From Calliopum simillimum (Eukaryota; Arthropoda; Insecta; Diptera; Lauxaniidae), in contig OX638371.1 in the NCBI GenBank assembly GCA_951812925.1, positions 115,591,124-115,655,123 of the forward strand: a DNA stretch of 64,000 bases, read 5' to 3'. Below, in pieces: positions 46,481 through 57,178 of the stretch. The notes beneath the pieces are model-generated. The model ran no database searches. It was not told where the DNA came from and saw nothing but the letters and a program-made list of their open reading frames with translations. The first letter of the stretch is position 1. Each line of letters starts with the position of its first letter. Made by a program: the position numbers and the translations under genes.

Positions 46481-47870
46481 GTCTAAGTTAAGAGAGCGCA
46501 ATTACCAAGGGGCTGAAAAGGGAGCAATATACTCTTTCGTTAAAAATAAGCATCTTCCGAATTTAAGCAGACCGTAAGCTTAAAATTGATAATCTGTTGA
46601 AAAACGTTGAAGAATATAAAAAAATAAAAATAGTTTGTTTTTTCAAACACTGCAACAGGAAAAAATTCATACAATAGAAAAAAAAAGTTATCAAAAAAGG
46701 CAGTAGGGACTTTGCATTTCGATTAAACATACTTGGCCCCATATTATATTGAAAAATAATGAAAATCAGAAAATGTATTTTTTTTTGTTTTTTTTTGTCC
46801 AAAGTTTGCAATTTTTCCATTTTTACCATTTTTTTTTTAATATTTAAAAAATCACTATAATTCACATAAAATTTGCAGAAAAAAAATAGGTTATTTTTAA
46901 CAAAGTAGAAACAAAATTCTTTCTAACGATGTGCTACATAAGTGCATCCAGCTTAAATCAAGTCAACTAGAGCGTTTATCCAGTACTTTCTTATATAAAT
47001 ACTTCCATAGAGCATTTTTGCTATTTAAAGTCCAACTTTGAGCCCACTGTGTAACTAAAGCAAAAGAAAATTTTAAAATTTTATAGTTTTTTTTTCCGTC
47101 TGACGATTGGCGTAAAAATTTTTTAAATCCATAGCACTTTCAAATTTTTCCTATTTATGGCCACAACCTCCCATTGTGCGTCGTCTTGTCTAAATTTACC
47201 AAAATTTTTTTCAGACTTTGCACCTGCTATCCCAAGTTTTTCGGAGGATTTTGTTTGCATTATCTTGAATAGTACTCATAAAATTGAGTTTCAAAACGTT
47301 TAAAGTTTCGATATTTTGTTTATATTGAGAGAAAAGACCTTAAAATAGGCTAGTTTACTGAGATGTGTCATCTATTTTTAAGGTACATACTATTGTTTTA
47401 AAGCTCTATTCAAAATGTATTGGAATTAGATATTCTTCCATAAAAAATAAAGGTGCCACATGCCATTGTAGCCTCAGGAGACCTTATCGATGTCGGCAAG
47501 ATCAAAATAATACAGCCCCAAAGAGTTTTTTTTCTCAGAATTTAAGGTATAATCCGAAAATCGATTAGGAACGAAAAATAAGATATTATTTGCTACCAAC
47601 AATGAAAATACATTGATGGTCGGAGCTTACTGTTCAAACAAGGCAAAAATACACATAAATAAAAAAAGCAAAAAAATGTATCCGAAGGCTGGTTTGCGTT
47701 ACTAGTTTCGGGACCCACCAAAATTAAAAAATTAGAAAAATAAAATAGCTGCACTAATGAACCTGCATACTTATAAAGGCTATTAGCGATAAGGTTACGA
47801 AGCTCCTGGCAAGTAAAATATACCCCTGCGGAGTTATAAGAAAAAAACTGTTTTACTGACAAAAAAAAAA
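46481..47870. other. Unassigned AT-rich DNA
   Basis: No gene or element is recognised. Frames here are K/F/N-rich or short. Confidence 0.4.
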
Positions 47871-48190
47871 AAAAGTTATTGGGTACACTAACTTTTTAGA
47901 GAAATCCTTTGTCTCGAAAACTCTAAGCTAATTATTTGAGCTTCCTTAGAGTGTATTTGGTTTATAAGGTTTGAAAAATTTTGCAAAGTTCTAGACCTTT
48001 AAAGTTGATGTTTTCAATTTCATGCCTTACTTTTTGACTTTGGCGGCCATTTAAGCACGAAAAAGGTCCTATTAAAATACCTTTTTATAATTTTTTTTGG
48101 TCTTCCCGTCAAACTTTCTTTAATTCCGTGGACGATTTGTTACATCAATTTTTTAATTTAGGGTCAGATAAAAATACTTTTCAGTAACAA
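47871..48190. mobile_element. MITE-like repeat, copy 1 of a two-copy family
   Basis: It shares with 61.94-62.49 kb (there inverted) the ordered motifs 'TTATTGGGT', 'GTATTTGGTTTATAAGG', 'CTTTAAAGTTGATGTTTTCA' and 'TTTGGCGGCCATTTAAGCAC', followed by 'AAAAAGGTCCTATTAAAATA'. No reading frame. The borders are approximate. Confidence 0.5.
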
Positions 48191-50399
48191 AACCATGAAA
48201 TAGTTTTTAAAAAGTTTTTGCAATATATAAATATTTATCCCATACTACCGAATATTCCCAAAATTCCCATAAGGTTAGATAACTGTATGGTGCAGAATAA
48301 ACAAATGCACTTAACAATTAAACATGTTGCTGCTGCTGTGCTGTAAAAGCCATTTTAAGTAAAACGACAGCAGCAACAATGAAAACAATAAAATTATACA
48401 ACGTATGACAATTTCCATATTATGCGAATAACATTTATTGAAAAAAATTAAATAAAAAAAAAAAAAATACATCAACAAGATATTATTGCAAACAAAGTAG
48501 CAACATGGAAAACTGCAACAACAACAACAAGCGAAGCAACAAAAAAAACAAAAACGCAACACACTAAAACTTCATAAAAATATGAAAATCAACAAATCAT
48601 GTGGAAAACAATGGAAAAATATTTCGCCAACAATTATAAACATTTTGCAGACAACAAGCAATTGTTGTGTTGCTGCTGCTGTTGTTGTTGCTGCAGCGAC
48701 CAGCTACAAAATAAGTTATTGTTTTAGCTACCGCAACAACAATAAAAACAATAAGTATCTACTTACTGACTTTTAGTACCAACTCGCATTGTTGTGTACC
48801 TACTGTGTAGTATGCAAATATGTGCAACATTGACAAAATGTTGCTGCTGCTATTGTTGCTGTAAGTAGCAAGCAGCAGCGCAAAACAATTGCTAGTAAGT
48901 CACTCGTTGCGTTACGTCGTTGTCTACCGCTACCGCCATCTCGCTACTCTGCCGCTCGATAGCGCCACATATTGGACCCACATTGAAAAAGTTCGCATCG
49001 CCCACGTTGAACACGAAAACGTGCGCAGTAGCAGCAACAGGAAAAAGAGAAAAACAAAAAAACTTGCAACTTCAACGCAAAACGGCACCCATGCGCAGTT
49101 GGCTGTAAAAAAAAAAAAAAAAAACCAGCAGCAACAGCAACAGAGGATGAAGATCATTGTATGCTGGCGGCTACCGTCTTGAAAGAAAAGACAATTTATA
49201 AAAAGAGCACAACGCTTAGCAAGAAATCAAACAAAATTTATGCAATGTTGCCAGATTTTAATTTGAATGAGTTTAAACTTACGACTTAAAAAGTCAAAAA
49301 ATGCGGAAAAATCCAAAAAATTCTACAAATTCATAAATGTTAAAAAATCCGAAAAATATTGCAAAAGCCGATAAATTCTTAAAAATGTTGATAAACGGTC
49401 GAACTTTTTACAAGGAACATAACTCGAAGAGTAGAAGTTCTATTGAAAAAAAAAATTTGAAGTAAATTTTGATGAAAAAGGGTTAGGGTATTCGTTGCCA
49501 TTAAAATAAAAAAAGAATTTCAAATTGTCCTGCAGCTACGCCATAAGCTTGAAAACAGGGGTTTCTCCAAATTCAGGCAAGGGTATTTCGAAATCCTGCA
49601 GCGATATTGATATTTCTGAGGATGTAGATGGATTAAGCATCGACAAGTATAAGAAATTAAAAGTTCATTCCATCTGGGTGCCTTTGTCATCGAAAATATG
49701 TACATTGAAAAAAAAAAAAAAAAACATCAAAAAGAAAAAAAATGTGCTGGCAACACCATGAAGTAACTTGCAACTTGCTGTTTGTTGCTTGTAATATTGC
49801 TACTAAATGCTGCTTCACTCCACACTCGACTTGGTACTTGCAGCGCAATTGCTGCATAACAATTGTGTTTTTGTTGTTGTTGTTGTTGTTGTTCATTTTT
49901 TTTTTGGCAATTGTTGCCCATTTTTCTACTTGGACAGCTTTAATAAAAATGTTTGAGGAAATGTTGTTGCAATTGTGGTTGTTTCTTTTGCTGTATTTGC
50001 TCTATTTGTTGTTGTTGTTATTGTTGTTGTGGTCATGTGAAAAAAACAATCAAAGCAAAAAAATCAAAAGAATCATTCGCAATGGACCCTTACTATCTTA
50101 AGAGCGCAATCTTTTTTGTCTGTTGCTTCTTCTGCAGCAATAATTGCTTTATTGTTGGCCATTGTATGTTTGTGTTGTTGCGGCGGCGCGTTTATTTGGC
50201 AATTGATTGTGGCTTAAATATGAGACCTAAATTAAGTAATCATTTGCAGTGTTGCATTGGTGCAACAACAAGAAAAACAACAACAAAATTTAATATAAAG
50301 TGGGCTTCATTCGTTAAATTCGTTGTAATTTTTGTTGAAGTCAAATGAATTTTTATGACAGATTGAATAGAGTTCTTGGCAGTTTCCAAGCGTATAGTA
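48191..50399. other. Unassigned DNA rich in opa runs
   Basis: No gene is recognised. A CpG-rich stretch lies at 48.90-49.10 kb ('CTACCGCTACCGCCATCTCG'). A short diverged 19-mer-like patch lies at 49.26-49.40 kb. (TTG)n lies at 49869-49893. A 78-codon frame at 49525-49761 has unremarkable composition and no domain. Confidence 0.35.
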
Positions 50400-50422
50400 A
50401 GCTGGGACCAGTGAATTACCCC

Positions 50423-50570
50423 ATATGGCGAGCCTGGGAGATGGGGCTCCCCTAGGTGATCTGGCACCCTTAGGTAATGTGTCACCTCTTGGTTATATGG
50501 CACACATTGGTGATATCGCGCTCCTTGTTGATATGGCACCCATTGGTGATATGGCACCCCTTTTAGTTTC
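50423..50570. repeat. 18 bp repeat (GGTGATATGGCACCCNTT), about 8 units
   Basis: The repeat period of 18 bp gives six-residue periodic frames on both strands (LGDMAP-like on plus). These frames are by-products. The units resemble the inverted motifs at 51.05-51.24 kb. Confidence 0.7.
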
Positions 50571-50774
50571 AATAATTGCAGCTTTTGTAGCATTGAAATA
50601 TGACTTTTCCCTTAAAAGTACAAATATGACGCAATTTAACACTGAATTGCAGAATTTTAGTAATTTAGGACCTTCAATGATGTTGTTTTCGTTCTTACCT
50701 GATCAATCGCTAATGCTTTATGAAAATTCTGAATACAAGAATATCACGCTGGAATAGGTGTTAAGTGAAATTTC

Positions 50775-51050
50775 ACATGTACCAACGAATACTATCGTCT
50801 TCTAATAATGTGGTCCAGCAGAAACATAAAAACTTGAAGCAGCAAAAACAAGCAATGCACCGTTTGTTGGTTTCAAAGAAGAGGATTTATAAACGAAAGA
50901 TGGTTACTAGTTAGGCTTCTTCCAATAATGGTGATGGAACTATTTACTTCCAAAGTGAATTTGATGGGTGCCGCATGTGGTCACATAAAGAATGTGCATC
51001 TTATACAAAGACTTGCGACAATTCTGGCAATAAAAAGTTTAAAGTCACTT
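50775..51050 (+). pseudogene. Decayed transposase tail with PHD-like C/H finger
   Basis: The frame reads LSSSNNVVQQKHKNLKQQKQ, then a stop, then DGTIYFQSEFDGCRMWSHKE and CASYTKTCDN. The spacing C-x2-WSH-x2-C resembles the C-terminal finger of pogo/Tigger-type transposases and related PHD-like zinc fingers (W-x-Q-C-x2-C-x2-W-x-H-x2-C), with the first cysteines lost. A stop and missing ligands show it is not functional. The family is inferred from one motif and the subterminal repeats. Confidence 0.35.
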
Positions 51051-51242
51051 AGGGTGCCAAATCACACATCGGTGCCATAGCACCATTGGATGAATTGGCA
51101 TAATTTTTGCTTAAGTTGAAGAACTATTTGTTTTAAATTAAATAAATGATAAATTCACTTTTAGTTGAATTCAAAATCTTTTTCAATTCTAGTTTTATAG
51201 CAGCCTAACGAAAAGGGTGCCATATCTCCCGCACTTACCCTA

Positions 51243-52172
51243 CCACAAAGTCAATTGATTTGTAAAATTGTAGATACTGTGACCAAGAAGTCCTTGCTTG
51301 CAACAGCTCTGTCGTAGTTTGTAGTTCTTACCAATTACCATAAACAAGTCCAAATCCAAATTTTGAAAAATTCAAAAAACAAAATCAACTGAATCAATTG
51401 GACAAACTTGGTTACCGTGTAAAAATGTATGCCTCAAAAGTTGAAGAATCGCCACCGCCCTGTGAGATAACGTTGAATGGTGCCACCGCGCTGCATTCAA
51501 ATTTGCAAAAAGGAATTGTATCTTTTTTGTTGTTGCTTTTCAATTGTTGCTGTTGTTGTTGTTGTTTTTGTTCTAATAATTTCATTAATATCAGTCTTTT
51601 CGTCGATTATTACAACTGCAATTGTTGTTTTCCTCTATACGTAACATACATACATAATGTTTGTCTGTAAGTGTGTGCATTAATCCCTATCGCAAGTACT
51701 TACTCACAGTATGTCTAATCCGTCTGTCTGTTCGTGGTTTCAAACAGTAGCTGCAGCACGATTTTCGATTTCTTAGTTTTTTATTGCATTTGGCTAATAT
51801 CATGGTATTTTGTGGCTAATATGCGGGTTATATGGAGGGAAGCTCCCTTCTTCTTCCATAAAAAAGGCAATAATAAATATTTGCATGCAATCGTGAGTTA
51901 TTCAAATAAATTATGTTTCATAATTCTTAGTTTTTGCTAATTTTGTTTTAATTTTTTCTTCTTTGGTTTTTTTCTTTTTCTGACTACTTACATACAATTA
52001 TATTTAAATATTTGAGACTACAAAACGTTTGGGAATTTTTGTAGATGTTGCTAGACCTCAAGTGCTTCCATTACATTTTTAAATTCTTGGGAAAAAGATT
52101 TTTTAAATTGCTTAATTTGTTGTCAGTGAATGTGGAAAAAGTGATTTATGTAGCATTGGTACAAAGCAATGA
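51243..52172. other. Unassigned DNA; one orphan coding-like stretch
   Basis: A frame open from about 51344 includes DKLGYRVKMYASKVEESPPP and CEITLNGATALHSNLQKG before running into a TTG repeat (poly-Cys). Up to about 51520 its composition is coding-like. I do not recognise it, and no ATG or clear splice sites frame it. Confidence 0.25.
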
Positions 52173-53119
52173 CACACTGCTCCTGAACAAACGATAGGTT
52201 GCATGAAAATGACACCAAAAACGAACAATGCCCCTTTATTCGTAATCATTCACTGAGTAAAAATCAACTTTATTTGAAATCTTAGCTGCTCCTTTTTGAA
52301 AATATCTCGATTTTTCCAATTGGGTCATTTTCCCATACAAAAAAAAAAAAAAAAAATTTTTTAACTACATTAAACTAAAATTAAAATAATCACAATCGAT
52401 GTGTTTTGCGATGCTAAACGCGAATCCAACCTCAGAATTGCTCTATCGTGTATAGTTTATGAGATATTGTAACCTAAAGACCAAAATAAGTCGTTTTTTG
52501 CAATTTTTTGAAGCTATATAACTATGTTACATATCATTTATTCGTCAAATGTGGCTTAAATACTGAAAAGCCCCAATTTTTTCCTTTAAAACCTAATTTA
52601 AATTATATTTATATCTTCATGCTTCTAAGAGATGTCATAGACCGAAATATTGTCAAAACGGGTTTTTTGCACTTTTGTGTCTTTTTAGGTTAGGATATCT
52701 TTGAGGAAAAAAAAGATATCAACATAATTTAAATTATGTTTTAAAGGAAAATATTGGGGCTTTTCAGTATTTAAGCCACATTTGACGAATAAATGATATG
52801 TAACATAGTTATATAGCTTCAAAAAATTGCAAAAAACGACTTATTTTGGTCTTTAGGTTACAATATCTCATAAACTATACACGATAGAGCAATTCTGAGG
52901 TGATTATTTTAATTTTAGTTTAATGTAGTTAAAAAATTTTTTTTTTCTTTTTGTATGGGAAAATGACCCAATTGGAAAAATCGAGATATTTTCAAAAAAG
53001 GAGCAGCTAAGATTTCAAATAAAGTTGATTTTTACTCAGTGAATGATTACGAATAAAGGGGCATTGTTCGTTTTTGGTGTCATTTTCATGCAACCTATCG
53101 TTTGTTCAGGAGCAGTGTG
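52173..53119. mobile_element. Long foldback element, arms of about 440-480 bp
   Basis: The ends are CACACTGCTCCTGAACAAAC and its exact inverse. The arms share 'GACACCAAAAACGAACAATG', 'GAAATCTTAGCTGCTCC' and 'AAGACCAAAATAAGTCG' almost without change. They meet near 52650 at a short loop around 'GGGTTTTTTGCACTTTTGTG'. The left arm has about 36 extra bases near 52394-52430 ('GATGTGTTTTGCGATGC') absent from the right. ATGA occurs at both outer borders and may be a short target duplication. No transposase is encoded. Confidence 0.8.
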
Positions 53120-53926
53120 ATGAGATTTCAGAGATAAGCCAGATATCGGAAGTTATCTTTCTATGATCTCGCGCGAAGTGAAAGATGCCGCATCTTAACA
53201 AACTTGCCCAAAGTCCACTAAGCCCACCAAAATCATTCTACTAAAAACAAAGATTGAATCTCTTAACCGCTGAAAATCAACAGAATGGGAGAAGTTTCGC
53301 CTAGATTAGAATATAATGGAATAAAAGTATCATGATTATGAAATCTACTAACACTTTCCGGACCACTCCCGAACCACTGGAAAAGTTTTATTTTTTTTTT
53401 TTTGCAAAATTCGTGCTAAGCGATAAAACATTTCTATTCAAATGTGTTTAAAAAAAAACTTAATTTCTTTAATTCCGAATGCGAAACAATGATGAGGCAT
53501 AAATGTACCATTGGTCCTCAAAGGTAAAAAATAGGTAATAGGTAATAGGCACAATTTTCCGGCGCTAATTTGAATTTTTCAGTTTTCCAACATCGTATTC
53601 AGATTCAATTACCTCGGTAGCATTATTTTCTATTTTTAAGTAAAAATTTTAAAACAGTTTTATAGATTTTATAGGTTCATGAGGGCTTCATGAGGGATTA
53701 AAAGAAAAGAAAGGGCAAACGCATAAATTCAAAGTGTTGGTTTGTATCCAAATTCAATTACGAACAAAATGAGCCATGTGTGATCAGAATCGGGTCATGT
53801 TCAACAAAATTAGATATTTTTACCTAGTTTGTCTGGTTCAAAATTCACATGGATGAATTCTGTATAGTTTTTTTCTTTAATTTATTTCGAATAAATTTTT
53901 TTTGTCAGCATTTTATGTAAAAACTA
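53120..53926. other. Unassigned DNA
   Basis: No gene or element is recognised between the foldback and the DINE-1-like copy. Confidence 0.4.
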
Positions 53927-54570
53927 GTAAGGGTGTTACCTTTGGCCTGGCCAAACATTAAATACCCTACACAGCAGTTCTTTGAAAGTTTTGCTTATAT
54001 GGGAGGTGCCACGCCCTCTTCTCCAAATTCACCCAGTTTTTTCTCAGAGTTTGAATTTATAGTTCTTAGCATTTGAGTAAAATTTGGTTTGATTATCTCA
54101 AAAAATGCTTTCAGTATAGCGTTTTGAAGTTTTTGCTTATATGGGAGGTGCCACGCCCTCTTGTCCGATTTCTCCTTTTTTTTGTTTAGAGCTTGCGCTT
54201 ACAATTCGTAGTATTTATGTGTATTTTGGTTGCATTATCGTGAAAAAAACTCAAAAAGTTGCATTTTGAATATATTTTTTGTATGGGCGGTAGGCGTGTC
54301 CGTTAACCGATTTCGCTCATTTTCAATCCCCCGCCAAAGGCTGTGCACCAAATTTTATTGAATTATCTTGCTTAGTTTTCCCAAAAAGTGTATTTCCACA
54401 CACAGCCAGCCAGCCAGCCAGCCAGACAGACGGACAGACGGACATGTCTATATCGACTCAGGAGGTGACGCTGATCAAGAATATATATACTTTTCTATAT
54501 CTGGCATGCCTCCTTCTCTGCGTTACAAACGGAAGGACAAAGTGAATATACCCTGGGTGTAGGGTATAAA
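53927..54570 (+). mobile_element. DINE-1/mini-me-like Helitron, most complete copy
   Basis: The order is: 'TAAGGGTGTTACCTTTGGCC' start; three GGGAGGTGCCACGCCC-type boxes and a GGGCGGTAGGCGTG box; 'TTTCGCTCATTTTCAATCC' core; (CAGC)n and GACAGACGGAC microsatellite at about 54405-54445; then 'TATCGACTCAGGAGGTGACG' and 'CTGATCAAGAATATATATAC'. A 3' stem-loop TATACCCT/AGGGTATA (54547-54568, 6 nt loop) closes it. A terminal hairpin and an internal GTCY-type microsatellite are known features of dipteran DINE-1/mini-me (non-autonomous Helitron) elements. No protein is encoded. Confidence 0.7.
54547..54568. other. Helitron-type 3' terminal hairpin
   Basis: An 8 bp perfect stem (TATACCCT with AGGGTATA) and a GGGTGT loop lie at the end of the DINE-1-like copy. 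A remnant of the same sequence occurs inverted at about 59566-59590. Confidence 0.65.
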
Positions 54571-55180
54571 AAGCAAAAATAAGAAACTTTAGCGAAAAAA
54601 AGTACCTAATTATTACCTTTAAGGACCAACGGGACACGTGCGTTCCATTTTATATGTAGAAAAATAAACCGGTGAATCGAAAACTTCTTGACATTTCTAA
54701 AAAGTTGAAAGTCGGTTACACTTGCTTCTTAGACGCTTCATATCGTTTATGTAACAGTATTCGAGATAAAATCTACCGAAAATTTGTTAAAAAACACATT
54801 TTTTTTGGATTTGGGATCACTCTGTGAGGTCCTGAGGATACAAAGCTCAATTTTTCTGACACACTTGAATATCTACTTATATCTATTCTCTATCGACGAA
54901 GACCTATCTGGCTCCAATCGCGAAGAAAATGTGTGTTTGACATTGAAAAATTCAAATGGAACATATATGTCCCGTTGGTCCTGAAAGGTTAAGAAAATAT
55001 TTCGAGACTTTTTGGTTTTTTCTTTGTGTTATAAAAAAATTTCGTGGGACACACGTGTAGCTACATAATATATGCGTATTTTATGAAAAATAATGCTAGT
55101 TAAATGTCTTGTAAAATAAAAATTTATTTAAAATTTTGAGAATATTAAGGATTCAAAAGCAAACGTTTTCATAAGTATAG
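54571..55180. other. Unassigned spacer
   Basis: No gene or element is recognised. A 66-codon frame at 54784-54984 has no domain. Confidence 0.4.
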
Positions 55181-55319
55181 TATATGGGTGAATCTCCGAA
55201 AAATATTCCAAAACATGCCTTATTTTGTCCCCACCTATTTTTCTTTTATTTTTTTATTATATGATGATAAAGAATATGATGACCTTAATTTCTGGAACCT
55301 TTTTAAAACTAAACATAAG

Positions 55320-55710
55320 CCTTTAGGGTTACCAGATGTTTTTTTTTAAATTTCGCTCAAACTATATATTTAAAAAACTAAAAAAAAATAATGTTAGTCT
55401 AAAAACGCTTAAATAAACTTTTAGAAAAACCACCATTAATTTAAAGGGTTGCCACATGGTTATTATCGAAAATTTTGTTTCAATCTTACTTTTTTTGACA
55501 AAATTTATATTTTTGACTTCAACCGAACCAAAATATGATTTAAGCAAATTTAAAGAAACCAGGTGGTAAAACCATTAGTTTTTGTAAAATTTTAAAAAAG
55601 TTCATTTGAGCGTTTCTGAAACCAAAAATTTCAATTTAATAAAAAAAAAAGGAATTTAATAAGATTTTCGAAAATAACCAGATGGCAACGCTGAAAATTT
55701 ATGTAGGAAA
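55320..55710. repeat. GGTTGCCA hairpin repeat, copy 2
   Basis: 'AGGGTTGCCACATGGTTATT' with 'ATCGAAAATTTTG' on one side faces inverted 'ATTTTCGAAAATAACCAGAT' and 'GGCAACGCT' on the other. It is the same family as 3.56-4.26 kb. Confidence 0.55.
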
Positions 55711-55861
55711 TGTAGGAATGAAAAATAAGTTCAACAAATCTAATGAATTAACCAATAAAGAACAATGTCTCGTAAGGTAACCATTCTGCAGGAAAAATTT
55801 TGACGGGAGGGTTACTATACGGGAGAATGGAAAAATGTTGCAAAAACAGTAATATCACAAT

Positions 55862-56720
55862 GTTCATAAATGACATATTTAATAAGATTCAGCATGTCAC
55901 CCTGCATGCATATGCTGATGACCTACAGTTGTACTTGTCGAGGCCAATAGGACTTGTTGAAGATTTATGTGCAAGGATAAATGAAGATTTAAACGCAATT
56001 GCCACATGGGCTACATCGAATAAACTTAAACTTAAACCACTTAAATCATTTATTCTACCTATTTCCAAGACATCGTATTTTATTTCTGATTTGCCTCAAA
56101 TTCTGCTTGATGGCGTGGCACTAAAAGTTGTTAAAAAAGCCAAAAATTTAGGGTTCCACATAAACTCTTCATTAACTTGTGAAGACTACATTAACTCAGT
56201 TATTAGCAAAATATTTTATACTTTGCGTAACTTGAGAAGATCTGCATCTTTCATTCCAGTTGAAACAAAACGGAAATTAGTCCTTCAGCTTATAGTCCCT
56301 CTAATAACCTATTTCGAAGTCGTTTATAGTAATCTTGACTCTGCATCCCATCATAAACTGTTGGTTGCTTTCAATAATGCGGCTCGTTTCGTTTATAGCA
56401 AATCAAGGTATGAGCATATCACGGTATTTGCTAACAAGATTCTTGGGTGTAACATCTTGAACTACATAAAGGCGAGAAACTGTATATTCTTACATAATTT
56501 GTTACACTCAAAGACACCATATTATTTATATGAAAAACTACAGTTTTCCAGGTCAAATAGAAATATAAATCTAATCATTCCTCGCTTTAATTACGTAAGC
56601 AGCAGCAGACTATTCTTTGTAAATGCCGCTAGACTACGGAACTCATTGCCAAATACAATTAAAACTGTTTCATCTAAAAACAACTTCAAGCATTTAATCT
56701 TTCAGTATTTTTCCTCATAA
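55862..56720 (+). pseudogene. LINE reverse transcriptase, C-terminal two-thirds, frame intact
   Basis: The open frame extends from 55800 to 56720 (306 codons), but LINE-like residues begin at about 55862. Visible blocks are FINDIFNKIQ; HAYADDLQLYLSRPIGLVED with the YADD catalytic motif at about residues 40-43; NKLKLKPLKSFILPIS; a KAKNLGFHINSSL thumb block; and a C-terminus ending RLFFVNAARLRNSLPNTIKT, then FKHLIFQYFSS. The N-terminal fingers, the endonuclease and any ORF1 are missing through 5' truncation, so it cannot retrotranspose. The lack of stops suggests a relatively recent insertion. Confidence 0.85.
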
Positions 56721-56925
56721 TCTTTACTCATTTTTACATTTTATTTTATATTTACTCTATTTATCAGTATTTAAGAATTTAAAACCAATGTGATAACTAT
56801 TTTTAAGATTGTTGTTATAATTTGGTTGTTATTACTATCAATAAGTGGCATGTTAAAGACTAAGTTCTTCTATGCAAACAATTTAAATCAATAAATAAAT
56901 AAAATAAATAAAAATAAAAAAGAAT
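55862..56925 (+). mobile_element. 5'-truncated LINE (Jockey/CR1-like), best-preserved copy
   Basis: Homology starts inside the reverse-transcriptase domain (FINDIFNKIQHV) and runs to the stop at 56720. A 3' UTR and an (AATA)n tail of the type AATAAATAAATAAAATAAATA follow at about 56886-56925. No convincing target duplication was found. It is the same family as the minus-strand copy at 17.9-19.4 kb. Confidence 0.8.
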
Positions 56926-57178
56926 TGCAATTATTTTAAAAAAAGTTGAAACGTGGTTTATTGATTTAATCATATAAAGATAAAAGAATGTGTAAAGTAA
57001 TATTATAAAAACTTACAGGGAGAATGACTCACACTTCCGTTCTTTACAAAATGTTTAAACTTAAAAATATATAACAAAGAATCCATATTAAGTAGTTAAA
57101 ATGTTAAATTCTAGATTCAAACATGGTTTTGAGAAACGGGACATTGAATGGAACATTTTTCGGAGAATCACCCATGTA

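Larger units (their letters stand above)
50405..51242 (+). mobile_element. Probable pogo/Tigger-type relic with GGCACC subterminal repeats
   Basis: The left part (50423-50570) contains about eight 18 bp units of the type GGTGATATGGCACCCAT. The right part has 'GGTGCCAAATCACACATCGG', 'GGTGCCATAGCACC' and 'GGGTGCCATATCTCCC', the same motif inverted, so both ends carry related subterminal repeats. Between them lies a decayed coding segment with a cysteine/histidine finger. The exact ends and target duplication were not resolved. Confidence 0.45.
55183..57176. mobile_element. TIR element of unknown family, hosting a LINE
   Basis: The inverted ends TATGGGTGAATCTCCGAAAA and, reversed, CATGGGTGATTCTCCGAAAA match at 26 of 29 when the flanking bases are included. 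TA lies outside both (55181-55182 and 57177-57178). Inside are a GGTTGCCA hairpin repeat (about 55320-55710) and a LINE copy (about 55862-56925). No transposase of its own is left. Without the LINE it would be about 0.93 kb. Confidence 0.55.
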
